Shown: positions 1 to 11,182 of the stretch, piece by piece
Layout: every line of letters starts with the position of its first letter
Position numbering within the stretch: the stretch's first letter is position 1
Origin: Triglochin maritima
Lineage: Eukaryota; Streptophyta; Magnoliopsida; Alismatales; Juncaginaceae
DNA length: 64,000 nt
Direction of reading: 5' to 3'
Assembly: GCA_963682175.1 (NCBI GenBank)
Contig: OY821775.1
Span: 6,358,501 to 6,422,500, forward strand
Notes under the pieces: generated by a model
Database searches by the model: none
Seen by the model: the letters and a program-made list of their open reading frames with translations, nothing else
Told to the model about the DNA's origin: nothing
Translations under genes and position numbers: made by a program

Positions 1-1422
1 ACTAGTTTGTTTATCTAATTTCGCTTGATTTTTAGTCCTTTTTTTCTCCTCTTTCTTATGTGTAGAAGTTGTTCCGATCAATGTTAGAATTTTTAGTTTA
101 GGGCATTATCTTATTGGGAAGTACATAGATGGGAAGTTGGAAGTTTGATTTGAACTGCGCACCAAGCGAAATGTGCTGGATTAGAGAAATTGGGGCAGGA
201 ATTGAATTTAACTCCGCCCCCTTTGTTTTAGGGTTTATGTCTCCAGCCCTATACTTGTAGGTTCATACCTTAATTTTGGTACTTAACCACTTGCGAATAG
301 CTATACGTAACCATCTGAAATCCATGAAAGATCCAAGTTCATTCTGAATATATGGTAACCTGATGTTATAAGGCCGGACTAGATGCATGTGTCTGAATTT
401 ATGGAGCTCGTGTGTAAAGGTAAACACGTTATTGTGATATCAGTTCATTAGTTTAAAATGATGTATTTTCTAAAGATGATTTTGTTTAAAAAGGTGCCTA
501 TAAATACTCTCCCCACTTGCAGAGGTACTTCTGATTTATTTTGAGATGGATTGAGAGATTTGGTGGAATTAGGTTTTACTTGGCTTGATAGTCGGATGGA
601 AATGTTATTTCCCCTTGAAGGAAATATCGCTGGAGGATCTTTTGTCCACCATTATTCTGTCCACAGGTCTCCTATTACGACTTTCAGTATTAGATGTACA
701 GCTCAAGTATCAGGGATAGAGTTCTCATGTAACTTGCATATGGGACTTATGCTTTTGTTGTCGTTTTGGCTCAATGTTGCCTGTCCTTTTGGGTGTTCTT
801 TACATGGCCCTTGCTATGTTCAACACTTGCTCTGTTGAGTCTAATCTGATACTAACACCATTTTTTCAATTTGGTTCGTTTCATTAAATATGAGTCCACA
901 CCGGCTTACAAGTACATGCATCATAAGTGAATTTATATGAGATAATGATTTTTAATGCCAATGATTTACGTAAGGGTATGACCGTGAAAACTGATTAATG
1001 GGTTATATATTTCCTTTTTTAGACATTTTTTGTTTATCCATGATAGGAGCTCACCTTAGTTTTATCATTGTCTATCTAAGAATGCTGTGTTTACTGATGA
1101 ATCAAAGAGTACTTATTTTTTATCATATAGTGCATTTAGCTAACAGAACTAGACAGAAACATAGTTCCCACGTCAGTTAAAAGATCAAATGATAATATTT
1201 CTTGTCTGATTTTTTAAACTTGGTTCCTTCTCTTTTTAAGCACTTTGTTAAAACTGCCAAAGTTTCTGTTGACTCCTGCAAGTGCTTTATTGTATCTTAT
1301 TTGTTTTAAATTCAAAACCTGTGGTATGCCAAATTAACGTCAATAAAGTAGTCTAACGTGAATTATATCGTTGTGTTACATTTTCTAATGGTTGTACATT
1401 TATTAATTAATTTTTGTGCCAG
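1..1422. other. Upstream or intronic sequence of the zinc-finger gene
   Basis: No exon is recognisable. The first coding exon I can support begins after an AG at 1421-1422 and is already mid-codon. This stretch is therefore most likely intron, with the start codon to the left of the window or in a short exon I cannot see. Confidence 0.4.
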
Positions 1423-4294
1423 TTTCTCGGAATGATGGAGATTGGACTTGCCTTAAATGTGGAAACTTAAACTTCAGATTTCGAACAGTTTGCAATCGTA
1501 GTGAGTGTGCTGCTGAACGACCGTCACCCAGTCCCGTATGTCTTGTTTTCCTCTTTATTTTCCCTTCATTTTATGATAGTCATTCACAAATTTTACATGT
1601 AATGAAGTATATTTCTTTCTTTTTGTCAATTTTGTGCCTTATTCATGAAACAATTTGTAGGATCACCTCTGGAACGCATATTGCATTAAGTCTTAATGGC
1701 ACTGTAGGCTGTAGTCATTAGGGGGGGGGGGGGGGGGGGGGAGGGGTTGTGCACATGGATTCCGAGGGAATCTGACGGAAACGGAATTTGGATTCCGGTT
1801 GACTCCGGAAATGGGGCGTTTGTGCACGAAAACACGGATTCCGTCGGATTCTGTGGTATGTATAAAAATTTCTTTGAGTTTTCCGTCACTTTGAGGTCGG
1901 AAAGCCACGGAAACCGAATTTTTTCGGTCGACCGTCAAACATTCGGTCCACCGAAAATGAATATAACGGACGACCGAACATATTTCGGTCTACCGAATTC
2001 GTAACTAGAATGACCCGTTCGGACGACCGAACTTAGTTCGGTCTTCCGTTTACGTTCACTATGAGGAAGTCGCATTTCGGTCGACCGAAACTAGTTCGGT
2101 CGTCCGTTTTTCTTATCCAAACTGTTTAACGACGCAGGCACAAACAACAGAATTCAGTCAAAGGGAAACTGTTTTCCACTGGATTCTGTTTTCCTCTGCT
2201 TTCCCGTTGACTCCGAAAATCACTTTCCGGAGCTTTCCGCGCCACTAACACTAAGATTTAATTAGAAAAACTGTTACATTTGCAAATCAAGAAGTTGTTT
2301 TGTTTTACTTGTTGGAATATTGAGCTGGAGCTGTACTCAACTTATTTTATGCATATTTTTGTTTCGCTAGTCCACTGGTGCTGTGCTTCTGCCTGGAGCA
2401 TTTGATCATCCTTTATATTATGGTGGTAGCGCACAGATGCCACTTAGTGTGCCTGGTGGTGGTTACAGAATGCCACTCTTTCATCCTGGGATGCGATATG
2501 ACTTCGGTGTCACGCCAACTAGTCCTGGTCCGTACGGTTTTCATCCCGGATATGGACCACTTGGTCCCATCGGAGGTACACTCCTCTGCCCCTCTCACTC
2601 CTTTCTCTCCCTACCCTCTCCCCCTCTTCTATTTTTGTAATGCATTGTGTTGCAGGAGTGGATTACAGTCGTGGTCCTGGTATTGAAAGATATGGTTATG
2701 CTTACAGTGGTTCTCCTTTACCGGTATGAACTATTTATCGAGGAACTATTACTTTATTGAGTTCGGAATATTGTTTGATGATCGTCTTTCTTTTTCCAGG
2801 TCTCTGGTTCTTGGTCCGGAGCTGATCTACCAGATGCTAATGGATCACGAAAACGTCGTGGTGGTAACTAACTGACTTTTGCTTTGTTTTCTTATATGAC
2901 AAGAAACCTACCTGTCCACTTTTCACTTGATTTAGCTTGGGTAGTCTAAGTGGATCTAAAAGTGCTGGTTCGTGTATTTTTTGTCCAATTTCTCTTCTCA
3001 TCTGTCGTTAATTCTTTAATCATATCTTCTTGTTGAGAACTTCGACGATTGTAGAATCATCATTTAGGTTCTTATCAATGTATTGGTGGTGTCTCGCTCT
3101 TCAAATGACTTTCTTAATTGCTCATCGATGTATCATTTGGATGCATGTAACCTTTCAAACGCATTGACACACAAGTTAATTGTTGTGTTAAAGTTGAAGC
3201 ATTACCATGTGTCGAAGTCCTCTACGGAAAGATTCACAACCAATTTTGCACATCATTAGCTTTCTACTTCGTATTTTTTACCATCTTGGCCTTTTTATCT
3301 CATTGTCCTCTACCTGTAACTTTGGTTTTCCTTTTTTTCTGGATTAGTTGTTGCCCTTATTATTTTTCGTTTTAGTTACCAAGCATGTCTTGTTATTTCT
3401 ATCATCATTTCTTACTGATCAAATGTTGTAGCCTTGCGCTGCATTTGTAGTCAAGTTCCTTAGCGCTTAGTCCTTTTATTTCTGGTAAACAAAGTGCACT
3501 CAAATGTAGTAATCTTTACTTTGGGGTTATCTGGTCAAGTTAAAGTCATTTATTTTAATAATGTTAAAGTCATTTATTGAACCATGTTGTATTGGACATA
3601 GACTGGCATACTATACGGTATAGTCTGCAGTGTAAATATGTCATATGTACAGGTATAATTATACTGCCGTTTCTTTCAGGACCAGATGGACTGTCTGAAG
3701 GGGACTGGATCTGTCCAAAATGTGACAATGTCAATTTTGCATTCAGAACCATCTGCAATATGAAAAAATGTGCCACCCCAAGGCCCACAGCAGTAAGCCC
3801 TAACTTTTGTCATTGTTGTTGCTGATGCATTTTTATGCTCTTGCAAATTATTATTTCTTAGAAAACACCAAACTCTTGAAATAATCCTTGTAGACTGAAA
3901 TAGATTATGCTAGGTTGCTTTTGGGATGTACTTGGCTAGTATAATATTCGTTATAACATTGTGGAATGCATCATGTTGGTCTGTCCGTGCTTCTTCCAAT
4001 TGTGGAATGCATCATGTTGGTCTGTCCATTGGAATTTTCATTTTGTTCCAAGATTCAGATATTGCTATGTTTACATGGATCTATCTTTGTTTCTAAATCT
4101 CAAATACCAATTGACTTTTCCTTTCTTCCCTTCTCGTTGTTTCTGCCTTTCAGGGACCTAATCCTCCCTCTTCTGGCCACAAGGGATCATCTGGTGCGCC
4201 TGAAGGTAGCTGGACGTGCAATCAATGTGGCAACTTGAACTACCCTTTCAGGACAGTTTGCAACCGTAAAGAATGTGGCAGTGAGAAGCCTTAA
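1423..4294 (+). CDS. Protein with three RanBP2-type zinc fingers (5' partial)
   Basis: Six exons join in frame with GT/AG borders: 1423-1535, 2371-2575, 2656-2723, 2800-2863, 3680-3792 and 4154-4294, with stop TAA at 4292-4294. They give 233 visible residues. Three RanBP2/NZF fingers of the form W-x-C-x2-C-x-N-x-N-x6-C-x4-C lie at about residues 7-28, 159-180 and 207-228 (GDWTC, GDWIC and GSWTC starts). Between fingers 1 and 2 is a Gly/Pro/Tyr-rich linker of about 110 residues ending in a basic SRKRRGG patch, a possible nuclear signal. Fingers of this kind bind single-stranded RNA or ubiquitin; three spaced fingers resemble the Arabidopsis At1g67325-type proteins, so an RNA-binding role is inferred. 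The first visible exon starts with two bases of a split codon, so the N-terminus is missing. The exon 1-2 intron carries a repetitive insertion. Confidence 0.85.
1721..2250. repeat. Repetitive insertion in a zinc-finger-gene intron, with G21 tract and GGTCGACC motifs
   Basis: A run of 21 G (1721-1741) is followed by GTGCACATGGATTCCG, resembling the outer end of the hAT MITE at 8863. About 330 bp follow with exact or near copies of the palindrome GGTCGACC (1926-1933 and 2079-2086 exact) and variants such as GGACGACC and GGTCTACC. It lies wholly within an intron. I could not define a clean target-site duplication, so the borders are approximate and the hAT assignment is inference. Confidence 0.5.
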
Positions 4295-5048
4295 AACTTC
4301 GACTGTAAACCTTGAAAGAGAGCATGAGAGCCTGTTTGCAGCACAAAGGGTGAAACCGTGCTCACTCTATGTGGGTTCTAAGTATGATGGGACCTTGCTG
4401 ACCTCCTTGGAAACATGGAGCTGCATTTGAAATTATAGTGGCTCACTAACCACCTTCATTTTTGTTGCTGAGAGAGGCTGTTGCTTAGATTGCTCTTTGA
4501 CGTCCCTGACGAGTAGTACTAATAACTTGGTTTTCTATCTGCGAAAGCGCATTTTTTAAATTGTTACTGTTAATTTCTTTACTCAAAGAACAATTGGTGA
4601 CTATAATTTGTTCTCTCAACTTATCATCTGGTCCTAGGAGTCTAGGACATTGCTATTTTGTTTTGCTAGTGTTCGACTTTTTTGTAAATCATATCGTTTA
4701 AAGTAAATTGTTCAACTACCCTGTACGGATTCGTTGGGCCGATAGTCCTCCATCAACGGCATCTCCAGCCTTTAACTAACAAAATTTAAAAAAAAAACGA
4801 CGCCTCTAGTCTAGGCATGCTTTGGCAACATCTATAAGGTAATCGGGCAAAGACAAGTAGACATTAGAGGGACTGATACAACTCGTACTGATGATTTATC
4901 GTTGTTTCATTGATCACGAAGTTCTTCAGCCTTAAGTCACGAATGGGGCAAATAAGATCACTTCGATTTAAAAGCGAAAACGTATTCATCATAAATGGCA
5001 GCTACCTTACTAAAGAGTGGCATGCGTGATGCAGGATACGGCGATATC
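4295..5048. other. 3' UTR and intergenic spacer
   Basis: This holds the presumed 3' UTR of the zinc-finger gene, then AT-rich spacer. No coding or structural feature was recognised. Confidence 0.5.
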
Positions 5049-5693
5049 AAGGTTTTCAGAACTGAACCGATCATCGAACCGATAAAGCTTTCGTTTTAGT
5101 TCAATGTGGTCCAACCACGGTCAGACCGTTGATGACGTCAGCATGACATCAACATTTTGAGACCCGAAGTTGGACCAGACCGAAAAAATATTAACGGTCG
5201 GATCGATTTGGACCGATTTCTGTAAAATTATTTAATATATACACACCAAGCATTAAATATAATTCATGATATCCAACACAATTTGCTTAACTCAGTAAAT
5301 TTGTTATCTTTACTTAACGGAAAAAATTTACTTGAATAAGAATTAGAAAAAATATTATTTTGATTAAGAATCTAAAATCAAAATTAATCTCCAATATTAT
5401 CCACGACATCGTACTTACGAATGGATTTAGTGAGAGAGAGAAGCGTTTGTGGTTGATGGATTTTTGTTTGTAAAAATAGAAAAAAATCCTCATATTTTCT
5501 GATTTTAAAAATTAGGAAAATTTGAAATATTTTTATGTCCGGTCTGACCAACCGGTCCAACCCGGTCGGACCGGGTTCAATCCGGTTCAAAATGGTTCGA
5601 CTAGATGCTCGATTTTTTAATTGAACCGGCCGCTGAACCATCGGTTCCCGGTTCGACCGGGTCGAACCGTCCGGTCCGGTTTTTAAAACCTTA
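5049..5693. mobile_element. Non-autonomous DNA transposon (MITE-like) with 8-9 bp TSD
   Basis: The ends are imperfect inverted repeats: CAAGGTTTTCAGAACTGAAC on the left against CGGTTTTTAAAACCTTA on the right. The flanks repeat GGCGATAT (5040-5047 and 5694-5701), with C versus G at the ninth base. The interior is rich in GGTTCGACC/GAACCGG motifs and has no plausible transposase. The duplication length fits hAT (8 bp) or Mutator (9 bp). Confidence 0.75.
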
Positions 5694-5701
5694 GGCGATA
5701 T

Positions 5702-7034
5702 GCCATGCCAAAAAAGAATAAACATGCAAATGAAGAGAGATGGCATTCCATTTAGTTAATAAAACGGACAATATCACAATACCGTGTTCACTTCATGTAT
5801 TATGGAAGCAGCAGTAACATCATTGTAACAACAATCATAGCACAAGTTTTGGACCTAGTTCAAGTACTAGTACACATGACACTCCAGGTTTTGAGATCAT
5901 ACTGCAGAACTTAAATCTTATTAAACCTCACCTGGTTCAGCACTATTTGCATTGCCTGCTCTAATTGGTTGCTTAGACCTGAAAGCAGATTCATATACTC
6001 AGACGTTAGTGACCCTTTAAATAGTTAATCCTATAAGATATCATCTAACGAGAGAATATGGTTACTAAATGATAAAAGTGACCGTTCAAAATTTATACCA
6101 ACCAACTAAGAAAATGTAGTTGAAGTACTTAGAAATATTCATGCTCGTAGGACCGGAAAGAATCACATCAAGGAAGGCACTTGGCAGCCATATTTGGAGT
6201 CTGAATCCACAAGGAATAAAAAATCTTTAAGGAATAAACTTTTTTTACTTGTGAAAATTATTATTCCTGGAGTGAAGACCACTCCTCATGCTGTCTACCC
6301 TCATGATTTCAAATTCGATGGGAAAGTATGGTTTGTTACTTCGTGATAATGTGTTAGGGAAGTAAAATTCACAACTTATTTTCATTTTAAAAAATGGAAA
6401 CTGTCAGAAGTGTGATCCAAATAAAACCTAAGTTTTAATTTTTAAATGTCCATAAAATAGAAGTATGAAAAATACTATGAAGCGGGTGCTAAAAAGAAAA
6501 ATCAGAACATACTATGAAGCTTGTCAACCAAAAACTTCTGATTGTACTTCAGAATGCTACCTAGTCACAACCTTGCTAACTTTAACATACAGTTGTAAAG
6601 TTTTTCAAGTTGATGCACATGCTAGTTCTTGTCAATTATCTATCTTTTAGAATAGTTTTTTCATACCTTTGAGAAATTCCCTTTAGGTGCATAAGAATTT
6701 ATTATATTGATGATATTGATCAGTTGATTATTGCTCTATTGTTATCCTGTACAAAAAACTGACATACAGAGCAATAATGATATTTCAAGTTTTACAAAGA
6801 TGACACTTTATGCAACACTGAATTGTGGAACCAGATTACATTCACTAAAACTAAGAACTCACCAAACATTCATTAAGGCACTAGAAATTCACAACTAAAT
6901 ACATGTACTTTGGGTAAAATCAGATTGTATATTTGTATATAACTATGAATTCACGTAGCAAACAAATTCCAAACCATGTCTAATCGATCCCAAAACAACC
7001 ATGATAATTGCTTAGCCATCTGCAGTAACTTCCC
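5702..7034. other. Intergenic, no gene recognised
   Basis: AT-rich sequence. A short open stretch on the minus strand near 5915-5985 has an intron-like left edge, but it matches nothing I know and has no convincing partner exon. Confidence 0.4.
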
Positions 7035-7735
7035 CAAACCCCACTTCCAAAGACGCAAAAGAAGATGGCGAGAAGAATATTACCACCAACAACATCGATA
7101 ATAAAAAAGATGTCAATTCAAAAAATATTCTAAAGACGACAAAGTTGGTGACTGAAGCCCCAGACACATGGGCGAACAAGATAAAGAATATGAAGACAAA
7201 TGTTATTATTCTCATTCCTCAGTCCAAATGACCCAACATACGCATGTGGACTAACGTCGATGAGCTTGTTCTTCTTGGTAATTTGCTTCAATCCAAAGAC
7301 ACTCATGGTGTTTTACTACATTCTCTCAGATTACGTCAAACTTAGAGAAAATCTTAGCAAATTTACTGGTAAACAATTTGCAGTTGTCTTGGAAAGTGAG
7401 CAGATAAAGCATACAAGACAATTGTTCGACTGCGTATTCAGAAAAAAATATACGATAAAGCACCACAGCTCTCCTTATATTAAAGTTACTGGGAAGAAAA
7501 ACTCATCGATATCAATCTAAATGCGTACGTTAGGCTATCTGGAGTGAGTAGTGAGAATAATAGATATCTCCATATTCTCTCTCGTTCTCTCCATATGTGT
7601 CTGGGACTTGACTCACCAAGTCTGTCATCTTTTAGGATGTTTTTCGGATCAACATTTTCTATTTCGTTATCGTTTTTGTTGTTGAAATATTCTTCTCACT
7701 GTCGTCTTATTTTGTGTTTCGAAGTGGGGTTTGGG
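7035..7735. repeat. Long inverted repeat, about 210-bp arms
   Basis: The reverse complement of about 7035-7250 aligns along its length with about 7515-7735. Shared words in order include TGAGAATAATA, CATATTCT, ATGTGTCTGGG, ATATTCTTCTC and AGTGGGGTTTGG. Identity by eye is about 75-80 percent and the spacer is about 265 bp. The right arm ends about 50 bp from the stop codon of the minus-strand isopropylmalate isomerase gene, so it may lie in that gene's 3' UTR, where a read-through transcript would fold into a long hairpin. Confidence 0.75.
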
Positions 7736-7787
7736 AAACATCAACATTGCAACGAAAACAAAAGGCTCTCCTAAGACAACTCACATT

Positions 7788-8501
7788 CTAATCAGAGGCA
7801 GCTTCAGAAGCAATCATCCCGGTTTTCCTCGCATAAGCGAAGATCCCACCGGCCTCCACGACAGGCCCAGCATCCCCGATCGGCTTCAACCCATACTCCT
7901 TCCCAGTAGTATGATTGATCAACTTACTCTCATCAAAATCCACCGTCACAACATCTCCAGTCGTACACTCCCTCCAGAACCCCTCCACCTCCGCCTCGAC
8001 CGGATACACCTCCCCAGTCGCCACCGAATTCCTAAAAAAGATCCTCGCGTACGACTCAGCCACAACAGCACGCACCCCGGCGGCACCGAGAGCAACAGGT
8101 GCATGCTCGCGGGAGGAGCCGCAGCCGAAGTTGGCGCCACCGATGAGGACGGGGAAGCGGGTGGTGGAGGAGGCGGGGTCGACGAAGGGGACGGGGTAGG
8201 CGGCGGAGGGTAGGCCGACGAGGGCGAGGGAGCCGAGCTTGCGGTACTCGTCGGGGTTGGATGGTACGAGGGTGAGGTGCTCGGCGGGGATGATCTGGTC
8301 GGTGTCGATGTTGTTGCCGACGACGTAGCAGGGGCCGTGGAAGCTCTGGGTCGCCGAGGTTATGGTGGTGGTGGAGAAGCGGGGTTTGGGGAATCTGAGG
8401 GCGGTTGGGCGGTGGGAGAGGGTTTTGGGAGAGTAGCGGAGGAAGGTGGAGGACGGCGGTGGCGCCGGTGAGGCCGCCGCCATTGTGGAGAAGATAGTCA
8501 T
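7788..8501 (-). CDS. 3-isopropylmalate dehydratase small subunit, plastid
   Basis: One uninterrupted exon of 237 codons. The small (swivel) subunit pairs with the [4Fe-4S] large subunit to interconvert 2- and 3-isopropylmalate in leucine synthesis; in Brassicaceae paralogues also act in methionine chain elongation for glucosinolates. The family signatures are clear: NIDTDQIIPA at residues 64-73 and GGANFGCGSSREH at 121-133. The first 50 or so residues are rich in Ser, Thr, Pro and Arg without acidic residues, a typical chloroplast transit peptide. I chose ATG 8501; an in-frame ATG six codons later (8483) also fits and both keep the transit peptide. The length matches plant LeuD-type proteins. 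The stop is TAG at 7788-7790. The coding region is much more GC-rich than its surroundings. Confidence 0.96.
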   Translation of the reverse strand: MTIFSTMAAASPAPPPSSTFLRYSPKTLSHRPTALRFPKPRFSTTTITSATQSFHGPCYVVGNNIDTDQIIPAEHLTLVPSNPDEYRKLGSLALVGLPSAAYPVPFVDPASSTTRFPVLIGGANFGCGSSREHAPVALGAAGVRAVVAESYARIFFRNSVATGEVYPVEAEVEGFWRECTTGDVVTVDFDESKLINHTTGKEYGLKPIGDAGPVVEAGGIFAYARKTGMIASEAASD

Positions 8502-8862
8502 TGTGGGATTTGGGGTTCAGGGTTTGGCTTTGGTTTGCGATTTTGGGTTAACAAATTTGGATTTAATTTGGTACACGACACAATAATACGACCCCTCAAA
8601 TTTTTAGGTTGTTTAGATGTTATTTGATGCAATAAGAACATGTGTGTTTGCATGTAAAATAGTGTTTGTTTACTCATTTACGTCGATTTTTCAAGAAACT
8701 GAATTACCATTCACATAGGTGATTAGATGGAGAATAACACCAACTGTATAGGTAGACGCAATGTCTGCACACAAGATATTACATCTTCATCATCATTATC
8801 TTAGTCGTTTGCAGCAATAGGATTAAAATTAAAAAAAAAAAACATGATTCGGTAACTACGCC

Positions 8863-9340
8863 TAGGGGTGCACATGGGTCGGGTTGGGTCGGGTTTGGGC
8901 CTCAACCCGACCCAACCCGAAATTTTCGGGTTGGGAAAAAACCCAACCCAATCCGAACCCGAACCGGTTTAGGTTCAACCCAACCCGACCCGAAATTTTC
9001 GGGTTGGGTCGGGTTGAACCCGAATTCGGAAATTTTCTCCCAAACTTGGTCGGGTTCGGTCGACCAGTGCTTAAACGGTCGACCGGTGGCTTGAACACCC
9101 GAAATTTTCGGGTTGGAAACGGTCGATCGAGTGATGTTCGGTCGACCGGTTTATTTGGGAAAAAATAAAAATCGGGTTCAGGTTGGGTTGGGTTAACCCG
9201 ACCCCTCAACCCGAACCCGACTCGAAAATTCGGGTTTTTGATTTTCCCAACCCGACCCGACCCGAACCCCTCCCCAACCCGACCCGATCAGTCGGGTTCG
9301 GGTTGGTTTTCGGGTTGAACCCAACCCATGTGCACCCCTA
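8863..9340. mobile_element. hAT-type MITE with 8-bp TSD
   Basis: The termini are inverted repeats: TAGGGGTGCACATGGGT on the left and ACCCATGTGCACCCCTA on the right. The flanks are ACTACGCC (8855-8862) and ACTACTCC (9341-9348), an 8-bp duplication with one difference, as expected for hAT. The interior of 478 bp is low-complexity, built from GGGTTGGGTCGGG/CCCGACCC words, with three copies of GGTCGACC near 9058-9150. There is no transposase. Confidence 0.88.
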
Positions 9341-9348
9341 ACTACTCC

Positions 9349-10228
9349 ATTGATCAACGTCTTTAACTGAGTGAGAGATTGTTGGTAAATGAGTAAAAGA
9401 TTTTTTCATTTTCAACGAGGTGAGAGGTTGTACGAGAAGCAATTGATCTATAAGTCATCTAATTTGTTTCTCCTACAGCCTACAGGGCCAGGCCAATACC
9501 AACAATTGGACCTTCCTAAATTTTCTACTAGACAGCCCACAAGTACTCTCAAGTAGGATATTCAACGTCCCTTGCAATTGAAATCGACAATATTAACACT
9601 TCGAAGATTTGTATTTGCATGCATATGTACTTCCAAGAAGAGCATGTGTTCAAAAGTTTCAGTATCAAGATTACATATTGGACGATTAACGATGTAGGAG
9701 TGAAACTGTTATCTTTTCAAAATAGATCACCAACCAATTAAATAGGTTTATTTTTTTATGGGCATGTTGCCTTCCAAGTACGATTGCAGTAGCTTGCACC
9801 GTATCTATTAATAATTTGTAGAGAGAATTAATTACAAGTGTAATTATTTATTGCCTACACCCTTTTTTGTCTTGTTTCGAACTAGGTGCAAAAATAGTGT
9901 ACATGACGAGGAAGTCGGAAAGCCTAATCGCCGAACACGAACTTCGATCATGACCACCTAAAGGAAAGTGACGAATTTTTAGATGGTTGGTTGGTTTATT
10001 GGTCCTAAGCAAGGTTTTAGGCGATGGACAAAGTTTCTTAAATATATTTATATGTGATAAAAAAAATCTCGAAATGAAACGGTGATTTGCTAAAAACAAA
10101 ATAGATGAACCCAACTGTTTATACTTATTTGTAATGGTATAATTGTAATTCTTTAAAGTCAAAACATCATATGTACATTGGCAACGGTACCAAAAAAGTA
10201 GAATGGATCAGTGACCCCTAAGTCCTAA
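9349..10228. other. Intergenic, no gene recognised
   Basis: AT-rich spacer. About 45 bp near 9862-9905 (TTTTTTGTCTTGTTT onwards) resemble sequence at about 43922-43965 next to a family-B LTR, so this may be a repeat scrap. Confidence 0.4.
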
Positions 10229-10782
10229 GGCCATCCCTTAACGCACAAAAAACACGGTCGTGATGAGGTCGGTCATCTTCGACCGAATTTTTTTTTTTGT
10301 TAACGCTGAAAAACAGCGGTTGAAGATGCCTGGGTCATCGACCTGGGCGTTTCAACGCCCGGGTCGACGACCCGGTTTTGTAGGTTAGCCAACCCGGACG
10401 TGCCACGTGGCGCGTCCGGGTTGAATTTTATTTTATTTTTTATTTTTTTTTTGTTTTGATTTTTGTTTTGATTTTTTTTAATTTTTTTGTTTGAGTTTTT
10501 TTATAAATTTTTTTTTGAAAATTCGTTTTATAATTGTTTTGATTTTTTAGAAATTTTTTAAATTTTTTTAAAATTTTAACCAAGATGGACCCCGAAATGA
10601 TGTGGAGGAGAGATGTTGGTTGTTGTGGGTTGTGTTGGGTTGTGGTTAAGAGATGAATAGTGTAGGAAAGAGAAGAAGGTGGGTTGAGGAAAGAGAAAGC
10701 TGATGTGGAAGAGTGAGAAAGCTGATTTTGAAGAGAGAGAGAGCTGATGACCGGGTCGTCCAGGTCATGGTTAGTGATGGCC
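10229..10782. mobile_element. Tourist/Harbinger-like MITE with TAA TSD
   Basis: The ends are GGCCATCCCTTAAC and, inverted, GGCCATCACTAACC. Both sides are flanked by TAA (10226-10228 and 10783-10785), the 3-bp duplication typical of PIF/Harbinger elements. The interior of 554 bp contains a long T-rich tract (10430-10560) and short GGGTCGACGACCCGG-type palindromes, and has no ORF. Confidence 0.75.
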
Positions 10783-10939
10783 TAAGTGACTCCTAACTCC
10801 TAACGAATTACTTGGTCTTGTCTTTTAGTTGGAGCTGCACATCAGATATTGTAATAATGTTCATATATGTTTCAATTGAAAAATAAAAGTAAAAAATATA
10901 TTTTTCATCTATGTGCACCAGGGCAGAGGGAAGGTAGGG

Positions 10940-11171
10940 TGTAGAAACCAATGGATCGAGTTTGAGGAAGAAGAAAGATGTTTATTGACTGTTTTGATTC
11001 TTACAAAAAACTTATTTTGCATTTCAATTGCTTGTGTATATATATGTTGTGTTCTTTCCGTTGTATTTCGTTGTATGCGATGTGATGCATAATGAATGTT
11101 GTTTGGTGTCCGAGGAGGTGCGTAGTAAATGTTGTTCTAGCCGTTTGTTGTTGCCGTTGTAATCTTCAATA
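10940..11171 (-). repeat. 3' LTR of the copia element
   Basis: It matches the right-hand LTR over its length except for an extra block of about 85 bp at about 11060-11145. It begins TGTAGAAAC and ends CTTCAATA in plus-strand view, directly beside the polypurine tract. Confidence 0.9.
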
Positions 11172-11182
11172 CTCCCCCTCAA
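11172..11182 (-). promoter_or_regulatory. Polypurine tract
   Basis: On the minus strand it reads TTGAGGGGGAG, immediately before the 3' LTR. This is the normal plus-strand priming site of LTR retrotransposons. Confidence 0.85.

Noticed and set aside
7012..7215. Minus-strand frame with a signal-peptide-like start (MRIITFVFIFFILFAHVSG)
   Set aside because: It coincides with one arm of the inverted repeat and the other arm is not open in the matching frame, so coding is unproven.
7731..8471. Plus-strand open frames across the isopropylmalate isomerase gene
   Set aside because: They are antisense of a clearly conserved minus-strand enzyme.
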